Source: Aldrovandia affinis
Taxonomy: Eukaryota; Chordata; Actinopteri; Notacanthiformes; Halosauridae
Length of the DNA stretch: 64,000 nucleotides
Assembly (NCBI GenBank): GCA_029706075.1
Contig: JAINUG010000175.1
Coordinates: forward strand, 806,001-870,000
Direction of reading: 5' to 3'
Made by a program: the position numbers and the translations under genes. This document shows, piece after piece, positions 22,371 to 33,121 of this stretch. Below the pieces are notes generated by a model. The model was not told where the DNA came from, did not search any database, and saw nothing but the letters and a program-made list of their open reading frames with translations. Positions within the stretch are counted from its first letter, which is position 1. Every line of letters starts with the position of its first letter.

Positions 22371-23150
22371 ATCAGACAAATAAGACAAGGATTAGATTGT
22401 GTTGTATATAGATATTTATATATCATTCTATAAATGTCAGAGTCATCTACAGTCAAGGGTCAGAAAGGAGAGTATGTATGGAACGCATACATAAAATACA
22501 TGATCACATGAACAACACGTGCAGAATGCCTTACCATCACAGGCACCTAAAATACCTGGAAACACAGTGTTTGAGAAACAAATTAAAAATACAAAACTGT
22601 AGAAATATAATACCAACATGTTAAACTTACTTGAACTATTTGCATTATTCCACATACATTAAAATAGACTAACAGGATAGATTTTGCCTAATTTTACCAG
22701 TAAATCCCCAAATAAAACACATGGAAAAATGGGTTAATCCACAGATCATTTCAATTTTGTTAACAGACCTTCAATAAAGCTTAATTGGCAAATGTACCCC
22801 TTTTTAACATGCAAAATCGTTTGCCATGGTAACAATATGGAGAGCTCTTGAAATTGGATTGCTCAGGAGAGTGAGTGAAACGGAGAGTGATGCAGCTGCA
22901 TGTTCTATTACAAAGGGAAAGAGCACATGGTCCGGTCCACAAGGACCGAAAAACCATGAGGAGTGAGACTGTGACCCCTGACCTGAGGAAAGTGTGGGGG
23001 AACGCCATTTCACACTCCCCTCCCCCCATTTCACACACCCCTCCCCCCTTCCAGGACGTCCACACGCAGCGCCAGTGCATACATCATGGTGGAGAGTGGT
23101 TTCACCATCAAAAGGCAGTTGTAACTGTTTGCAAAACCTGCAGTGCGACA
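22371..23150. other. Unassigned sequence
   Basis: A short CCCCTCCCCCCATTTCACAC duplication lies at 23020-23050. No gene or repeat family is recognised. Confidence 0.4.
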
Positions 23151-23151
23151 G

Positions 23152-23228
23152 GGGTGAGGTTAAATCAGTCAGGGGAGGGGATAAGTCAGTCAGAGATGGA
23201 GATAAATCAGTCAGGGGTGGGGTTAAGT
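23152..23228. repeat. Tandem repeat, ~22-26-bp unit
   Basis: The word AAATCAGTCAGGGG or its variants (ATAAGTCAGTCAGAGATGG, ATAAATCAGTCAGGGGTGG) occurs three times in tandem. Confidence 0.85.
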
Positions 23229-23289
23229 AGCATTACACCTTAGTTCCTCACAATGACATGCCAGGTGTCCACTGGTGCACTCCTCCTAG

Positions 23290-23396
23290 TTTTCTCCTGT
23301 AGTACTGTGTGTGGCCTATAGGGTGTAAAATAGTCACTGGCTCTTCTGTAGTACTGCGTGTGGCCTGTAGGGTGTAAAATAGTCACAGTGCTCTTG
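23290..23396. repeat. Tandem duplication, ~50-bp unit
   Basis: CTGTAGTACTGTGTGTGGCC and the following TATAGGGTGTAAAATAGTCAC appear twice with few differences, at about 23294 and 23344. Confidence 0.9.
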
Positions 23397-23717
23397 CGGT
23401 GCGGGCGTGGGTGGCTTAGCTTTAACTCCAGAGGCACTGGCAATCCCAAATTTGGTAAGAAAAACAGAAAGGGTAGAAAACCCAAATTGAGTAGGCCAGC
23501 CATCAGTGTGCTCCTTGTTCTCACCGCACGCACATTTCAGACTAACGCGTGGGAACACCAGCATGCTGCCGCTTGGAAACTGTTATGAGTAACGACAGCC
23601 AAAACACACAGTCCCCAGGAGCGGCCTGGCACACCGTGACCAATCACAGGCTGGACTGGGGGAACAAGCAGGCGTGCGCCCGCTGCCCACAGGGGGCTGT
23701 TTGAAGTCTGATATTCA

Positions 23718-24010
23718 GTCATTTCAATCAATCACTCGATTAATCAATCAATCTTCAATTGTATACAGTGTCATTTACAAACAAGTTGTCACACGTCCCT
23801 TCACCATCGGCCTGGTGGTGAGAGGAGTCTTCAGGCTGCAGTGTAGGAACAACACAACTCAGTGGAGGTGAAAAATGCCACGTTTGAGTCTTGATTTAAA
23901 AACCACAGTTTGTGAGCAAGATCACTCCAAAGCTTGGGAGCCCTGAAGCTAAAAGCCCTGCCCTCCGATTTGAGAATCAGGGCAGGCCGCTCATGACCAG
24001 ATTAAATCAT
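23718..24010 (-). repeat. Dispersed repeat fragment
   Basis: Starts with a CAATCAAT-rich run, then words typical of a fish dispersed repeat read in inverse (CACTCCAAAGCTTGGGAGCC, CTGAAGCTAAAAGCCCTGCC, TCAGGGCAGGCCGCTCATGA). The class is uncertain; no coding motif is visible. Confidence 0.45.
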
Positions 24011-25375
24011 CTTGTATTCACACAACACCTCGGCATCCCAGGACTCCCGTCCATTAGCATGACTGAGGCTCACATCTGCCTAATGTCAGGGCATGTTTTC
24101 GCACACCCTCCCAGGTGAAACGAGCCACCATTATCTTTTCAACTGAGCACAGGCACAAAGCTAGAGATCCTGATCGCCCGCCATCCTACACACTCCGGAT
24201 GGTTCTGGTGTGGAAAAATAACCACACGGAAAAAGATATAAAAACAGTTATGAGCGCGCTGAGGTGGAGCGGAGTGCAGGGCCGTCTCCCGGCTCGGGCC
24301 CGTGATGGATGGCAGTATGTGGAGGGAGTCAGCGCACCACTGCACATTGTCAAAGACACTTAAACACTAATGCTGCCAACGAGAGACCACCGCCGAACAC
24401 CACAGACACTGTTTATTTACACTTGCGATGAAACGCCATTTCCCTCAACTTTCATTACTGCCGTGCTCAATTTCTCGACTGGGGCTAAACATCAGGGACT
24501 GCAGTTGAAAATTAGCGGCTAAAACTGGCACATTTACAGCGATTGTTAATTAATGTGCATTGTCCCTGTACAACTAAACCAATAAACTAATCACAGAACA
24601 GAGTGCCGATCCGGTTATAACATGCTACTGCGAGATATATACACAGATATTATATTTTATATTTAAACTTTGAATAGAATATTCGACAATATATTCTATA
24701 CCAGTATAAGCGGTTTCTTTGTCTCTTTACTTTAGCCCAAAGTATAAAAACCCAAATCTCGAGTGTTTATGCCCTGCTACAGCTCTGCCACAGGAGCAGG
24801 CAAGGTGCTGTGTGAAACATGCTCTGATACAGTCTAATAATATCATATGAAACCATTCATTACAGCCACACGTCGTTTTAACACCTCTACTCACTGCATA
24901 CAGCATAAAAGCCCTTTGTCTGCTCAATACAGCCCGTTTAACGATCAAGGTGATTTTCTTAGATGAGCAATTAGCACATTTGCAACAACTGGTTGCAGGT
25001 GCGACTTGTCGCCAGCCAGAGAGCCCGGTGTTGTTTGGTTAAGCTCGCTGAAACTGAACAGTGATTTATTGTATTTCAGGCGATGTCTTGATCCCATCCT
25101 ATCCTCTGTGTGCACGGGCCAAACTCGGCACCTTCTCACTTTCCTCCGTCACACGCAGCAGCTCTCGCCACAGTCTGCGTGGACACAATGTGGTTGTTAA
25201 AAAAAGGTTAAGCTGACTGTTGGAAAATGTTCAAATATCCCAGCCTGGAATAATGAAACGTGAGCAGCCCATTTAGAGAAATTTCCATTTTCTCTTTCCT
25301 AATCCTAAAGCAATATGAGTTTCCAAATAAATATGTCATGTTCATGTATATCCAGGCCCTGAAACGTCACAGCAC
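24011..25375. other. Unassigned sequence
   Basis: No gene or repeat recognised. AT-rich blocks at 24510-24720 contain TTAATTAATG-type words. Confidence 0.4.
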
Positions 25376-25377
25376 AT

Positions 25378-25420
<43 letters not shown>

Positions 25421-25428
25421 CAGTATAT
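25376..25428. repeat. CA/TA microsatellite
   Basis: ACACACACACACACACACAC runs into TATATATATATATATATATA and ACAGTATATAC. Confidence 0.92.
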
Positions 25429-26005
25429 ACACACACATCAGCCACAGACCTGAGGGTGGGGTCTAATAGTCTAATGGTCTACCAATAGTCGAGTATAAAA
25501 TTCAGTCCCTTTTTCAATCTGAGCCCCTTATTTAGTGATATTAAAGTATTTTTCCTGCTCTCCTGTGTATGGCACTTGACAGTACTGTACTACAGCCACA
25601 CGGGCAAGAACCAACTTGGAAACCAACCAACTGGCGTCCGACGCGTTCCAAAATCTGTCAAGCACTTCCCTGCCCCCATTGCCCCCATTTAGCAGCCTCA
25701 GGCAAACCTGCTCTGTTCTGGACCCAGCCTGGACCCTAGATCTGATCCTCCAGGACGTTCTCAGATCTCAGCTGATTCTTCTTGGCCTGAATGTTGGCAC
25801 CTCTAATTACTCTGTTAATTAAATAATTCTCTCACTTCTCAAGCTCCTTGCCATGATACTGCAGCCACAAATCAAACTTCTGTTTTTCATTTCATTTCAA
25901 TTCAAAGTATTTTTTTTCCTTTCTTTCTCATCTGAAGCATATTTTACTTCAACTTCTTGTCAGGTTTTCCAAACAGAGAAAGTAAACAGTACTTTCAGTC
26001 AAATA
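25429..26005. other. Unassigned sequence
   Basis: AT-rich words TAATTACTCTGTTAATTAAA occur at 25804-25824. No family is recognised. Confidence 0.4.
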
Positions 26006-26078
26006 AAAACACACAAACACACAAACACACACAGAGACTCTCTCTCTCACACACACAGACACACACACACACAGCAAG
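26006..26078. repeat. CA/CT microsatellite
   Basis: Compound tract of ACACAAAC, CTCTCT and ACACACAC units. Confidence 0.85.
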
Positions 26079-26939
26079 GCACAATGTGTTTCCCCCCACA
26101 CACTCCAGTGCTAACAGTGGTTTCACGGGCAGAGAATAATTATGCCGTGCTCACAGCTACGATACTTGATGTCTTCCTGAGCCGCAGTGACTGCAATTAT
26201 CTATTCATGCTTGAAATGCCTTTGCACGATATATCGATTCCAGCTGTGCAGAGCTTCGACGCGTCCTGCCGATGAATGAGGGCAGAGAAGCAGGGCGGGG
26301 CTGTTTGTGTCTCCCCACAGGGTGGTCCACAGCACAATGGGCATCTGGAGGAGGTGAGCGTTTGCGTGAGATTCCCGCTCGGCAAGCATTCAAAGAGGAA
26401 ATCGCGGAGAGGAGTACGTTGTGCGGTAGATCCTCTTTCTGTAAAACTTTGAGAAACGCTTTTGTTTCATCTGCAATGTGTTATGTGACCCAAGACAGCC
26501 ACCAAGAGCTGAAAATGAAGTGACATTCCATCACAGAGTGACCACCTATCAAGACTGAATGGAATGGAATAGAAAGAGAGGATGTGTTTGTGGAGAGATT
26601 AAGAGAGTGATCTGGCCCTTGAAGCAGCACAGCTGCACCCCACTCCCGCGATCCTGGGCCTGAAAGAACGAGAGTAATCACGGAATCACATGTCTGCACT
26701 CTGGCTGTTTACATCTGCTGATTTTTGGGGAATGTCCTTTAAAAGGCAGGGGATTAGGTGCACTTAACTGCAATTACCTTTGCATGCTTCATTAACATTC
26801 CATAAACTGACAAGTCAGAGAATGGATTGATTTTACGTTATATTCTATAAAATACCTTCTAAAATAATGGACACTGAACAGGAAAGTGTGCATGAGCTCT
26901 TGGCATGGCAACATTCTGCTCCTGAATCCTGAGCATACC
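26079..26939. other. Unassigned sequence
   Basis: All six frames give short overlapping reading frames around 26197-26520 without any known motif. Confidence 0.4.
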
Positions 26940-27050
26940 TGTGCTGGGATTCATTAGCCTCATGTTGGCCCAGGTGAGGGGCTTAATTAGCCTCAGTGTG
27001 GCCCTGGGGCAGGGCTTAATTAGTTTCAGTGTGACCCAGGGAGGGAGGGT
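26940..27050. repeat. Tandem repeat, ~37-bp unit, three copies
   Basis: Units built on ATTAGCCTCAGTGTGGCCC (variants ATTAGCCTCATGTTGGCCC and ATTAGTTTCAGTGTGACCC) followed by a G-rich segment lie in tandem. Confidence 0.85.
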
Positions 27051-27753
27051 TTCGATCAGAAGGGTTTCCCCGCCTCATCATGTAAGAGTGACTCCTTTGC
27101 TCCATCGGGCGCCTGCAGTCCGGCTGAACCAGCTGCATTAGCTGTGCAGTGAATGTGCAGCTCAGCTGGCTGGAATGCAGGGTGAGGAATACTGCACCCG
27201 CCTGCATGCACATTGTAGGGCATATGCCTCCAAACCAGAAGCAGCTCAATGCAGCTGCAGCGTGCCAGCTGTCCCTGTCACACTCCAAACTGGATGTAAA
27301 GGTAAAGTACTTTTTATAAAATGCTTCTGAATAATGCATAACAATGGTTTACTTTGATTATAATATATATAACTGTATAATATTTAATAGAATTATACAT
27401 AAATTCATTTAAATGATACCCCTGTAAGAGTGTATGAAAGCACAGACTCCTGGACCTGTTTATGGCACTTATGATTCATGGAGAGGTTCATTCATCGCAA
27501 TCATGAGCAGTTTAGGGAAGAGAGGTCTGCGCATCCTCATGCCCCCGGTTTTACCAGCCCACCTCAAGACTATTCCCACTGCACACAGCCTTCCAAATTA
27601 GCCGCGAAAAACATTCGCATTTACCCCCAAAGAATGCCTCTAACAAGCCTGCTGTCCTGGAGGGGCCAGAGACAGGGCCTTCCAGGTGCCTCCTCCCCAT
27701 ATGACTGCATGGTCACTGGCCCAGGCCCTGAGGTGGGCATTCTTCTCATATCT
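27051..27753. other. Unassigned sequence
   Basis: No recognisable gene or repeat. A 117-codon open frame at 27478-27831 runs into the hAT element and is not considered real. Confidence 0.4.
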
Positions 27754-27937
27754 GTCAGAAGCAGTGGCGGCGCCAGGGTGGAGCTTGCTGGGGCTGTAGC
27801 CCCATCAGAAATTTGCATTGCACCGGCGTAGCCCCCCAAGCATTTCCATACAATTTTATTTGACGTTTTCATTAAACACTTTAAATCAAAAGAACTACCA
27901 GCCGACAATTGCTTTATAATTCCGTAGTAGAGGCCCT

Positions 27938-27969
27938 GTGTGTGTGTGTGTGTGTGTGTGGGGGGGGGT
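27938..27969. repeat. TG microsatellite with G run
   Basis: TG units followed by nine G residues, inside the hAT element upstream of the transposase frame. Confidence 0.9.
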
Positions 27970-28006
27970 CTGAGACAAGAGTACCTATAACTAGCCTACG
28001 TGCGTT

Positions 28007-28696
28007 ATGTTGCCATCTCGAACATTAAACTTCATTGAACTTTTACACGTTATTGGCAAGTTTGACAAAACTGTTGCGCAAAAAATATCAGACAATCCCA
28101 GAAATGCGAAGTATACTCACCATGATATACAGAACGAGTTAAATGAAATTATGGCAAATATGGTTAGGGAGCAAATAAGTAGTGAAATAGAGGAAGCTGG
28201 ACTGTTTGCATTGATAGTCGACTAAAGTAAGGACGTCAGCAAAAAAGAACAGGTGTCTGTGGTGGCACGCTATTTGCACAATGATGTTGCACTGGAAGAA
28301 TTCCTACATTTCACTCCAGCCGATGGATTAGACGCTGATTCGCTTTTAAAAACAATCAAACTGACACTTAATAAATGCAACATTGACCACAATATGTGCG
28401 TTGCTCAATGCTATGACGACGCAGCCGTTATGTCAGGCTGTCATAACGGTGTAGCAGATAAATTCAGAAAAGATATCCCACAGGCACTGTATATCCATTG
28501 CCACGCTCATTGTCCAAATCTTGTTTTGGTGGACTGTGTTAAAAACATACAACTGGCGGCAGAGTTCTTTGAATTAGTGCAGGTGCTGTACACATTTTTT
28601 TCGGGCTCCATCCCTCATGATCTTTTCCTAAAAAAACTAAAAGAAATTGAGCCAACACAAGCTCCCGTGGATTTCGCAATGAGTGAGATGGTCTAA
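28007..28696 (+). pseudogene. hAT transposase remnant (DUF4371/ZMYM1-like)
   Basis: One frame of about 230 codons runs through the region and is broken by a single TAA at 28223-28225. The neighbouring residues (LFALIVD, then SKDVSKKEQVSVVARYL) match the family block VDESKDVSKKEQ, so a GAA codon probably became TAA. The Asp of VD-SKD is the first catalytic position. CYDDAAVMSGCHNGV is the second conserved block (usually YDGAAVMSG, so one Gly is now Asp). ALYIHCHAHCPNLVLVDC is the third. The frame ends at MSEMV, before the Glu block and the hATC domain. The family acts as a cut-and-paste transposase, and related genes (ZMYM1-like) exist in vertebrates. This copy lies inside transposon ends, so it is a mobile-element remnant. 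Confidence 0.88.
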
Positions 28697-29002
28697 GCAG
28701 TGTTTATCTGTCATGTTGTGGCAATGTTTTCCTGGCTATTGGTATTGAGGGTCTGGGTCATTGTATTCATTTTTGAGTGCATGAGATGGCAGTACATATG
28801 CGAAATCAATGCATAGCATGCTTGTTGTAGTAGCCGTGCTGTAATATCTGACTAGATGATTTAAACATTATGCCTAGTAATGTAGCCTTCATAGCCGTGG
28901 TCTGCGCGCCTGTGACCTGCACGGGTGTCTACATTTCATAAACCATAACTCACCCCTTAGCACCCCCAACCAAAATGTTCTGGTGCCGCCCCTAGTCAGA
29001 AG

Positions 29003-30203
29003 ACATTTCTTTTCGGTCTTTTCTCTTTACCCCACTAAGTGATTAGGATGAGGCCTTGTGTGAAGCACACCAAAGTCTTGTGGATTAACTTCTACATGCC
29101 TTCACCTGAGCACATTATTATTATAGCAAAGTGGGAGGGAAAATGGGTCAATAAAGCCACAGGTCTGGGGTTCTCAATCATCCATGATTTGCAATGAAGT
29201 TACTGGATCTAGACTGAAATACAGTCATGAGACGATAATGTTTTCATCCAGGATTAAAAAATCAAAATTTTGTATTGGAGATTCCACAATTCCAGTTTAA
29301 ATGTTTTCTTGCAAACCAAAAAAATGCTTAAGTAAATTAGCAACCTCTAAAGATTATAAACATTCAAGCCAAGAGTTTGTTCTCAATGAAAGTTGATTTA
29401 GTGTTGTTTAATATTCATGAATGTTGTCTACTGGCTCCAGCTTTTTGTGGAAGGGAAATACTTGCAGACGATTAAAAGTTGAGAGAATCATTATGATGTT
29501 GCTTTTGGTAAAAAAAGAAACGTTTGCCCCCAGTCTTGTTTATGGCACCAAAAAAATGGTTTAAAGGTATTTTGAGAGATATAACAACAAAAAAAAGTGC
29601 TTTCCGGGCAAACAACCCAGAGGGAAGGCATTTCATTAAAACAGTGAAACAGACCACTCACACAAACACAATTAACTGTGGGATTGAAGATAATCAAAGT
29701 GACTTGGCTTCATTGTTCCAGAAGCACATTTGACTTCTTGCTCTTTAATAAATGTGAATTCTTGGTTTTGAAAAAATAATCGACTGGCATTTGAGAAAAT
29801 GACAAGAGTGGAATGAACAATAAGTGGTAAAGCAATCATTCAGTGCACAATGTGTTACGACACGGCCCTCCTGCTTTTAGTAGGCCGGCTCTCGGGCACT
29901 TTGAGCCTCTTCATCTCAGCCCTTCACTGGCGAACACAAATCTGAGAGAGCCTTTGTTATAACCCTCACTGTAAAGCCTCAATCACTGTCAACCTGGAAA
30001 ATAAAACAGCAGAATTTCTCATTTGCGGCACACAATTATTGAAGTGCAGATTAATCATCAGCCCATTAAGCATAGTGTAATAAACGTGAATGGAGACACT
30101 TGTGTTCCGCGTGTGAGAGATGCTAATGCAGGCTTGGCATTTCAGAAAATCCTTGTCGGGGAGTTTGTAATTTTTTTTATTTATTTCTCCATTCATATAC
30201 AGC

Positions 30204-30206
<3 letters not shown>
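29003..30206. other. Unassigned sequence
   Basis: No gene or repeat family recognised. The part 29990-30170 is unique-looking, with words such as GCAGATTAATCATCAGCCCA, and may be conserved noncoding DNA (speculative). Confidence 0.4.

Positions 30207-30266
<60 letters not shown>
30207..30266. repeat. TA microsatellite
   Basis: About 27 TA units ending in TGTATATA, immediately left of the Tigger element. The TA at 30265-30266 is that element's target duplication. Confidence 0.95.
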
Positions 30267-31215
30267 CAGTGGAGCCTCGGTTATTGGGCATAATCCGTTC
30301 CAGAAAGTCGGCCGAAAACCGAAATGCTCGAAAACCGAGGTAATATTTCCCATTAGAAATAATGTAAATCCAATTAATCCGTTCCACACACCCAAAAATA
30401 TTAACAAAAAATAAATTTTATACAGAATAACTATAGTTTTACATGCAGAAAACAATAATAAATAAATATAAAAGACAAATAAAAACTATTGCCTCAGAAA
30501 CACTATCTCCCGCTAACTGTTTTTCATTTATCCACACCAACAACAACTTTCCTCATCTTCCATTGTTTGCGATCTCTGTTTCGACAGCACGTTTACACCT
30601 TTCGCAACATCAGCTTCTATAATTCTTTCTTTTTTGCCAGTATGGAGCTGATTGTTGATGTCGACTTGCCATACATCCTAGCAAGATCAGCCACTTTCAT
30701 ATTTCACTACGAGTTCTTTTTAAAATTATATCGTGGTTCTCACTTTCTTTTTCTTTGGGCTGGCACTCAGAACTTTCTTTGGACCCATGGTGGCTTATTT
30801 AACAGTAAAACAAAATAAAAAACCACAAAAACGCTATTTAAAATGAAAATGTTTCGGACTAATGCCAGGGAGATGCTCACTTAGCGAGCACAAAGGCAGA
30901 CTGACAAATGGCAGACTGAGTCACGCACTCACGTGATGCTTTGTGTGGGAGTTTGGCTTGGGGAAATCACGTTGCAGCACAGGGGACGAACAGGAACGTT
31001 CACAAAATGGGTTCGCCCCACAATGCAACACAACTACAGGTGTAGGTGCGGATTTCAAGGCCAGTTGCTCAATAACACATGAAGGAGATGAATTGAGAAT
31101 TGTTTTCTAGAAGAGGATTATTGCCGGATGAACTGTAAAATTTTTGATTGAGGCATATTTTCACCCATTCACGCCTTGTGGAGAAAAAACCTGATCGATA
31201 ACCAAGGTTCCACTG
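30267..31215 (-). mobile_element. Tigger/pogo element, internally deleted
   Basis: The 949-bp element has termini CAGTGGAGCCTCGGTTAT at the left and, inverted at the right, CAGTGGAACCTTGGTTAT, with TA on both sides (30265-30266, 31216-31217). The subterminal AATGTAAATCCAATTAATCC at the left is also typical of the group. On the minus strand it encodes the N-terminal DNA-binding part of a Tigger transposase; the DDE catalytic domain is gone. It is therefore non-autonomous. Confidence 0.9.
30500..30788 (-). pseudogene. Tigger transposase N-terminus (CENP-B-type HTH) remnant
   Basis: Read on the minus strand from ATG at 30788-30786: MGPKKVLSASPKKKKVRTTI, then a stop, a frame change, and ELVVKYES. 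The text continues VADLARMYGKSTSTISSILA, KKKEIIEADVAKGVNVLSKQ and RSQTMEDEEK. This is the psq/CENP-B N-terminal helix-turn-helix block of Tigger/jerky-like transposases, which binds the element's ends. There is at least one stop and one frameshift in ~95 residues. Sequence then passes directly to the left terminus, so the second DNA-binding half and the DDE domain were deleted. Confidence 0.85.
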
Positions 31216-31247
31216 TATATATATATATACAGTATATATATATATGA
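31216..31247. repeat. TA microsatellite
   Basis: TA units around an ACAGTATATA core, right of the Tigger element. Confidence 0.9.
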
Positions 31248-31288
31248 CGAAAGACTGAGCAATCCATATAACAACACATCTATACATA

Positions 31289-32886
31289 TAGGTGCATCTC
31301 AATAAATTAGAATATCGTGGAAAAGTTCATTTATTTCAGTAATTCAATTCAAAAAGTGAAACTCATATATTATATAAATTCATTACACACAAAGTGAAAT
31401 ATTTCAAGCCTTTGTTTTAATTTTGATGATTATGGCTTACAGCTAATGAAAACCCCAAATTCAGTATCTCAGAAAATTAGAATATTGTGAAAAAGTTCAA
31501 TATTGTAAACTCACAGTGTCACACTCTAATCAGCTAATTAAATCAAAACACCTGCAAAGGTTTCCTGAGCCTTTAAATGGTCTCTCAGTCTGGTTCAGTA
31601 GGCTACACAATCATGGGGAAGACTGCTGACTTGACAGTTGTCCAGAAGACAGTCATTGACACCCTCCACAAGGAGGGTAAGCCACAAAAGGTCATTGCTA
31701 AAGAAGCTGGCTGTTCAAAGAGTGCTGTATCCAAGCATATTCATAGAAAGTTGAGTGGAAGGAAAAGTGTGGTAGGAAAAGGTGCACAAGCAACAGGGAT
31801 AACTGCAGCCTTGAGAGGATTGTCAAGCAAAGCCCATTCAAGAATTTGGGGGAGCTTCACAAGGAGTGGACTGAGGCTGGAGTCAGTGCATCAAGAGCCA
31901 CCACGCACAGTCGTATCCAGGACATGGGCTACAACTGTCACATTCCTCATGTCAAGCCACTCCTGAACCAGAGGAGATGCGTCTTACCTGGGCTAAGGAG
32001 AAAAATAACTGGATTGTTGCACAGTGGTCCAAAGTCCTCTTTTCAGATTAAAGTAAATTTTGCATTTCATTTGGAAATCAAGGTCCCAGAGTCTGGAGGA
32101 AGAGTGGACAGGCACAGAATCCAAGTTGCTTGAAGTCCAGTGTGAAGTTTCCACAGTTAGTGATGATTTGGGGTGCCATGTCATCTGCTGCTGTTGGTCC
32201 ACTGTGTTTTCTCAAGTCCAAAGTCAATGCAGCCATCTACCAGGAAATTGTAGAGCACTTCATGCTTCCTTCTGCTGACAAGCTTTATGGAGATGCTGAT
32301 TTCATTTTCCAGCAGGACTTGGCACCTGCCCACACTGCCAAAAGTACCAATACCTGGTTTAATGACCATGGTATTACTGTGCTTGATTGGCCAGCAAACT
32401 CGCCTGACCTGAACCCCATAGAGAATCTATGGGGTATTGTCAAGAGGAAGATGAGAGACACCAGACCCAACAATGCAGACGAGCTGAAGGCCGCTATCAA
32501 AGCAACCTGGGCTTCCATAACACCTCAGCAGTGCCACAGGCTGATCGCCTCCATGCCACGCCGCATTGATGCAGTAATTCATGTAAAAGGAGCCCCGACC
32601 AAGTATTGAGTGCATATACATGAACATACTTTTCAGAAGGCCGACATTTATGTATTAAAAATCATTTTTTTATTGGTCTTATGTAATATTCTAATTTTCT
32701 GAGATACTGAATTTTGGGTTTTCATTAGCTCTAAGCCATAATCATCAAAATTAAAAGAAATAAAGGCTTGAAATATTTCACTCTGTGTGTAATGAATCTA
32801 TATAATATATGAGTTTCACTTTTTGAATTGAATTACTGAAATAAATAAACTTTTCCACGATATTCTAATTTATTGAGATGCACCTG
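31289..32886 (+). mobile_element. Tc1 element, near full length, long inverted repeats
   Basis: The 1,598-bp element is flanked by TA (31287-31288, 32887-32888). The left end TAGGTGCATCTCAATAAATT and the inverted right end CAGGTGCATCTCAATAAATT extend into ~205-bp terminal repeats that differ at about eight places by eye. That near-identity points to a fairly recent insertion. The complete length of the transposase gene is present, in three frames with a stop. Confidence 0.95.
31613..32609 (+). pseudogene. Tc1 transposase (DD34E), frameshifted
   Basis: The start is MGKTADLTVVQKTVIDTLHK at 31613, giving the paired helix-turn-helix (KEAGCSKSAVSKHIHRKLSG). A one-base loss near 31758 shifts the frame. 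The next piece reads IVKQSPFKNLGELHKEWTEA GVSASRATTHSRIQDMGY, and a second shift near 31980 follows. The first catalytic Asp is at 32046-32048 (SD before TAA, where DESKF is expected; GAA became TAA). The last frame (32130-32609) keeps MIWGAM, QQDLAPAHTAK with the second Asp at about 32316, and SPDLNPIENLWG with the Glu at about 32421. Exactly 34 residues separate the last two. Normal length is about 330-340 codons, so nothing large is missing. Function is lost through about three breaks. Confidence 0.92.
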
Positions 32887-32888
32887 TA

Positions 32889-33120
32889 TATTGCGCAAGT
32901 CGCACGCAGCATTAGGTCTTATCGCACTTCACTAAAATTGCACAAATCCATAACAAGGTGGTTCTTGTGGTTGCCCTTAAGTCATTTACCGTTGACTCCC
33001 TTGCTGGTTGCCTTTGTTTTTCCATGTTGTGGAGGCCTTTGGAGCAGGGGACTTTCCGGGGGCAGGTTTGGCACTCTCATTATTGTGGATTATTGTGGAG
33101 TGTTTGATGTTTGATGTGAC
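32889..33120. other. Unassigned sequence left of the 7SL-like fragment
   Basis: Unique-looking sequence containing GGCCTTTGGAGCAGGGGACT and TTTGATGTTTGATGTG. It may be part of the LTR-like unit to the right; its left border is not visible. Confidence 0.35.
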
Positions 33121-33121
33121 T

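Larger units (their letters stand above)
27762..28994 (+). mobile_element. hAT element, ZMYM1-like, internally deleted
   Basis: The 1,233-bp element is flanked by a perfect 8-bp target duplication GTCAGAAG (27754-27761 and 28995-29002), the hAT signature. The left end reads CAGTGGCGGCGCCAGG and the right end, inverted, CTAGGGGCGGCACCAG. Together they form an imperfect ~16-bp terminal repeat. Inside are a TG/G microsatellite (27938-27969) and the N-terminal and central part of a transposase. The C-terminal dimerisation domain is missing, so it is non-autonomous. Confidence 0.93.

Noticed and set aside
30023-30343. 106-codon plus frame running into the TA array
   Set aside because: Half of it is Tyr/Ile repeat from TA units and it crosses the Tigger terminus.
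30489-30818. 109-codon plus frame inside the Tigger element
   Set aside because: It is the antisense of the transposase N-terminus on the minus strand.
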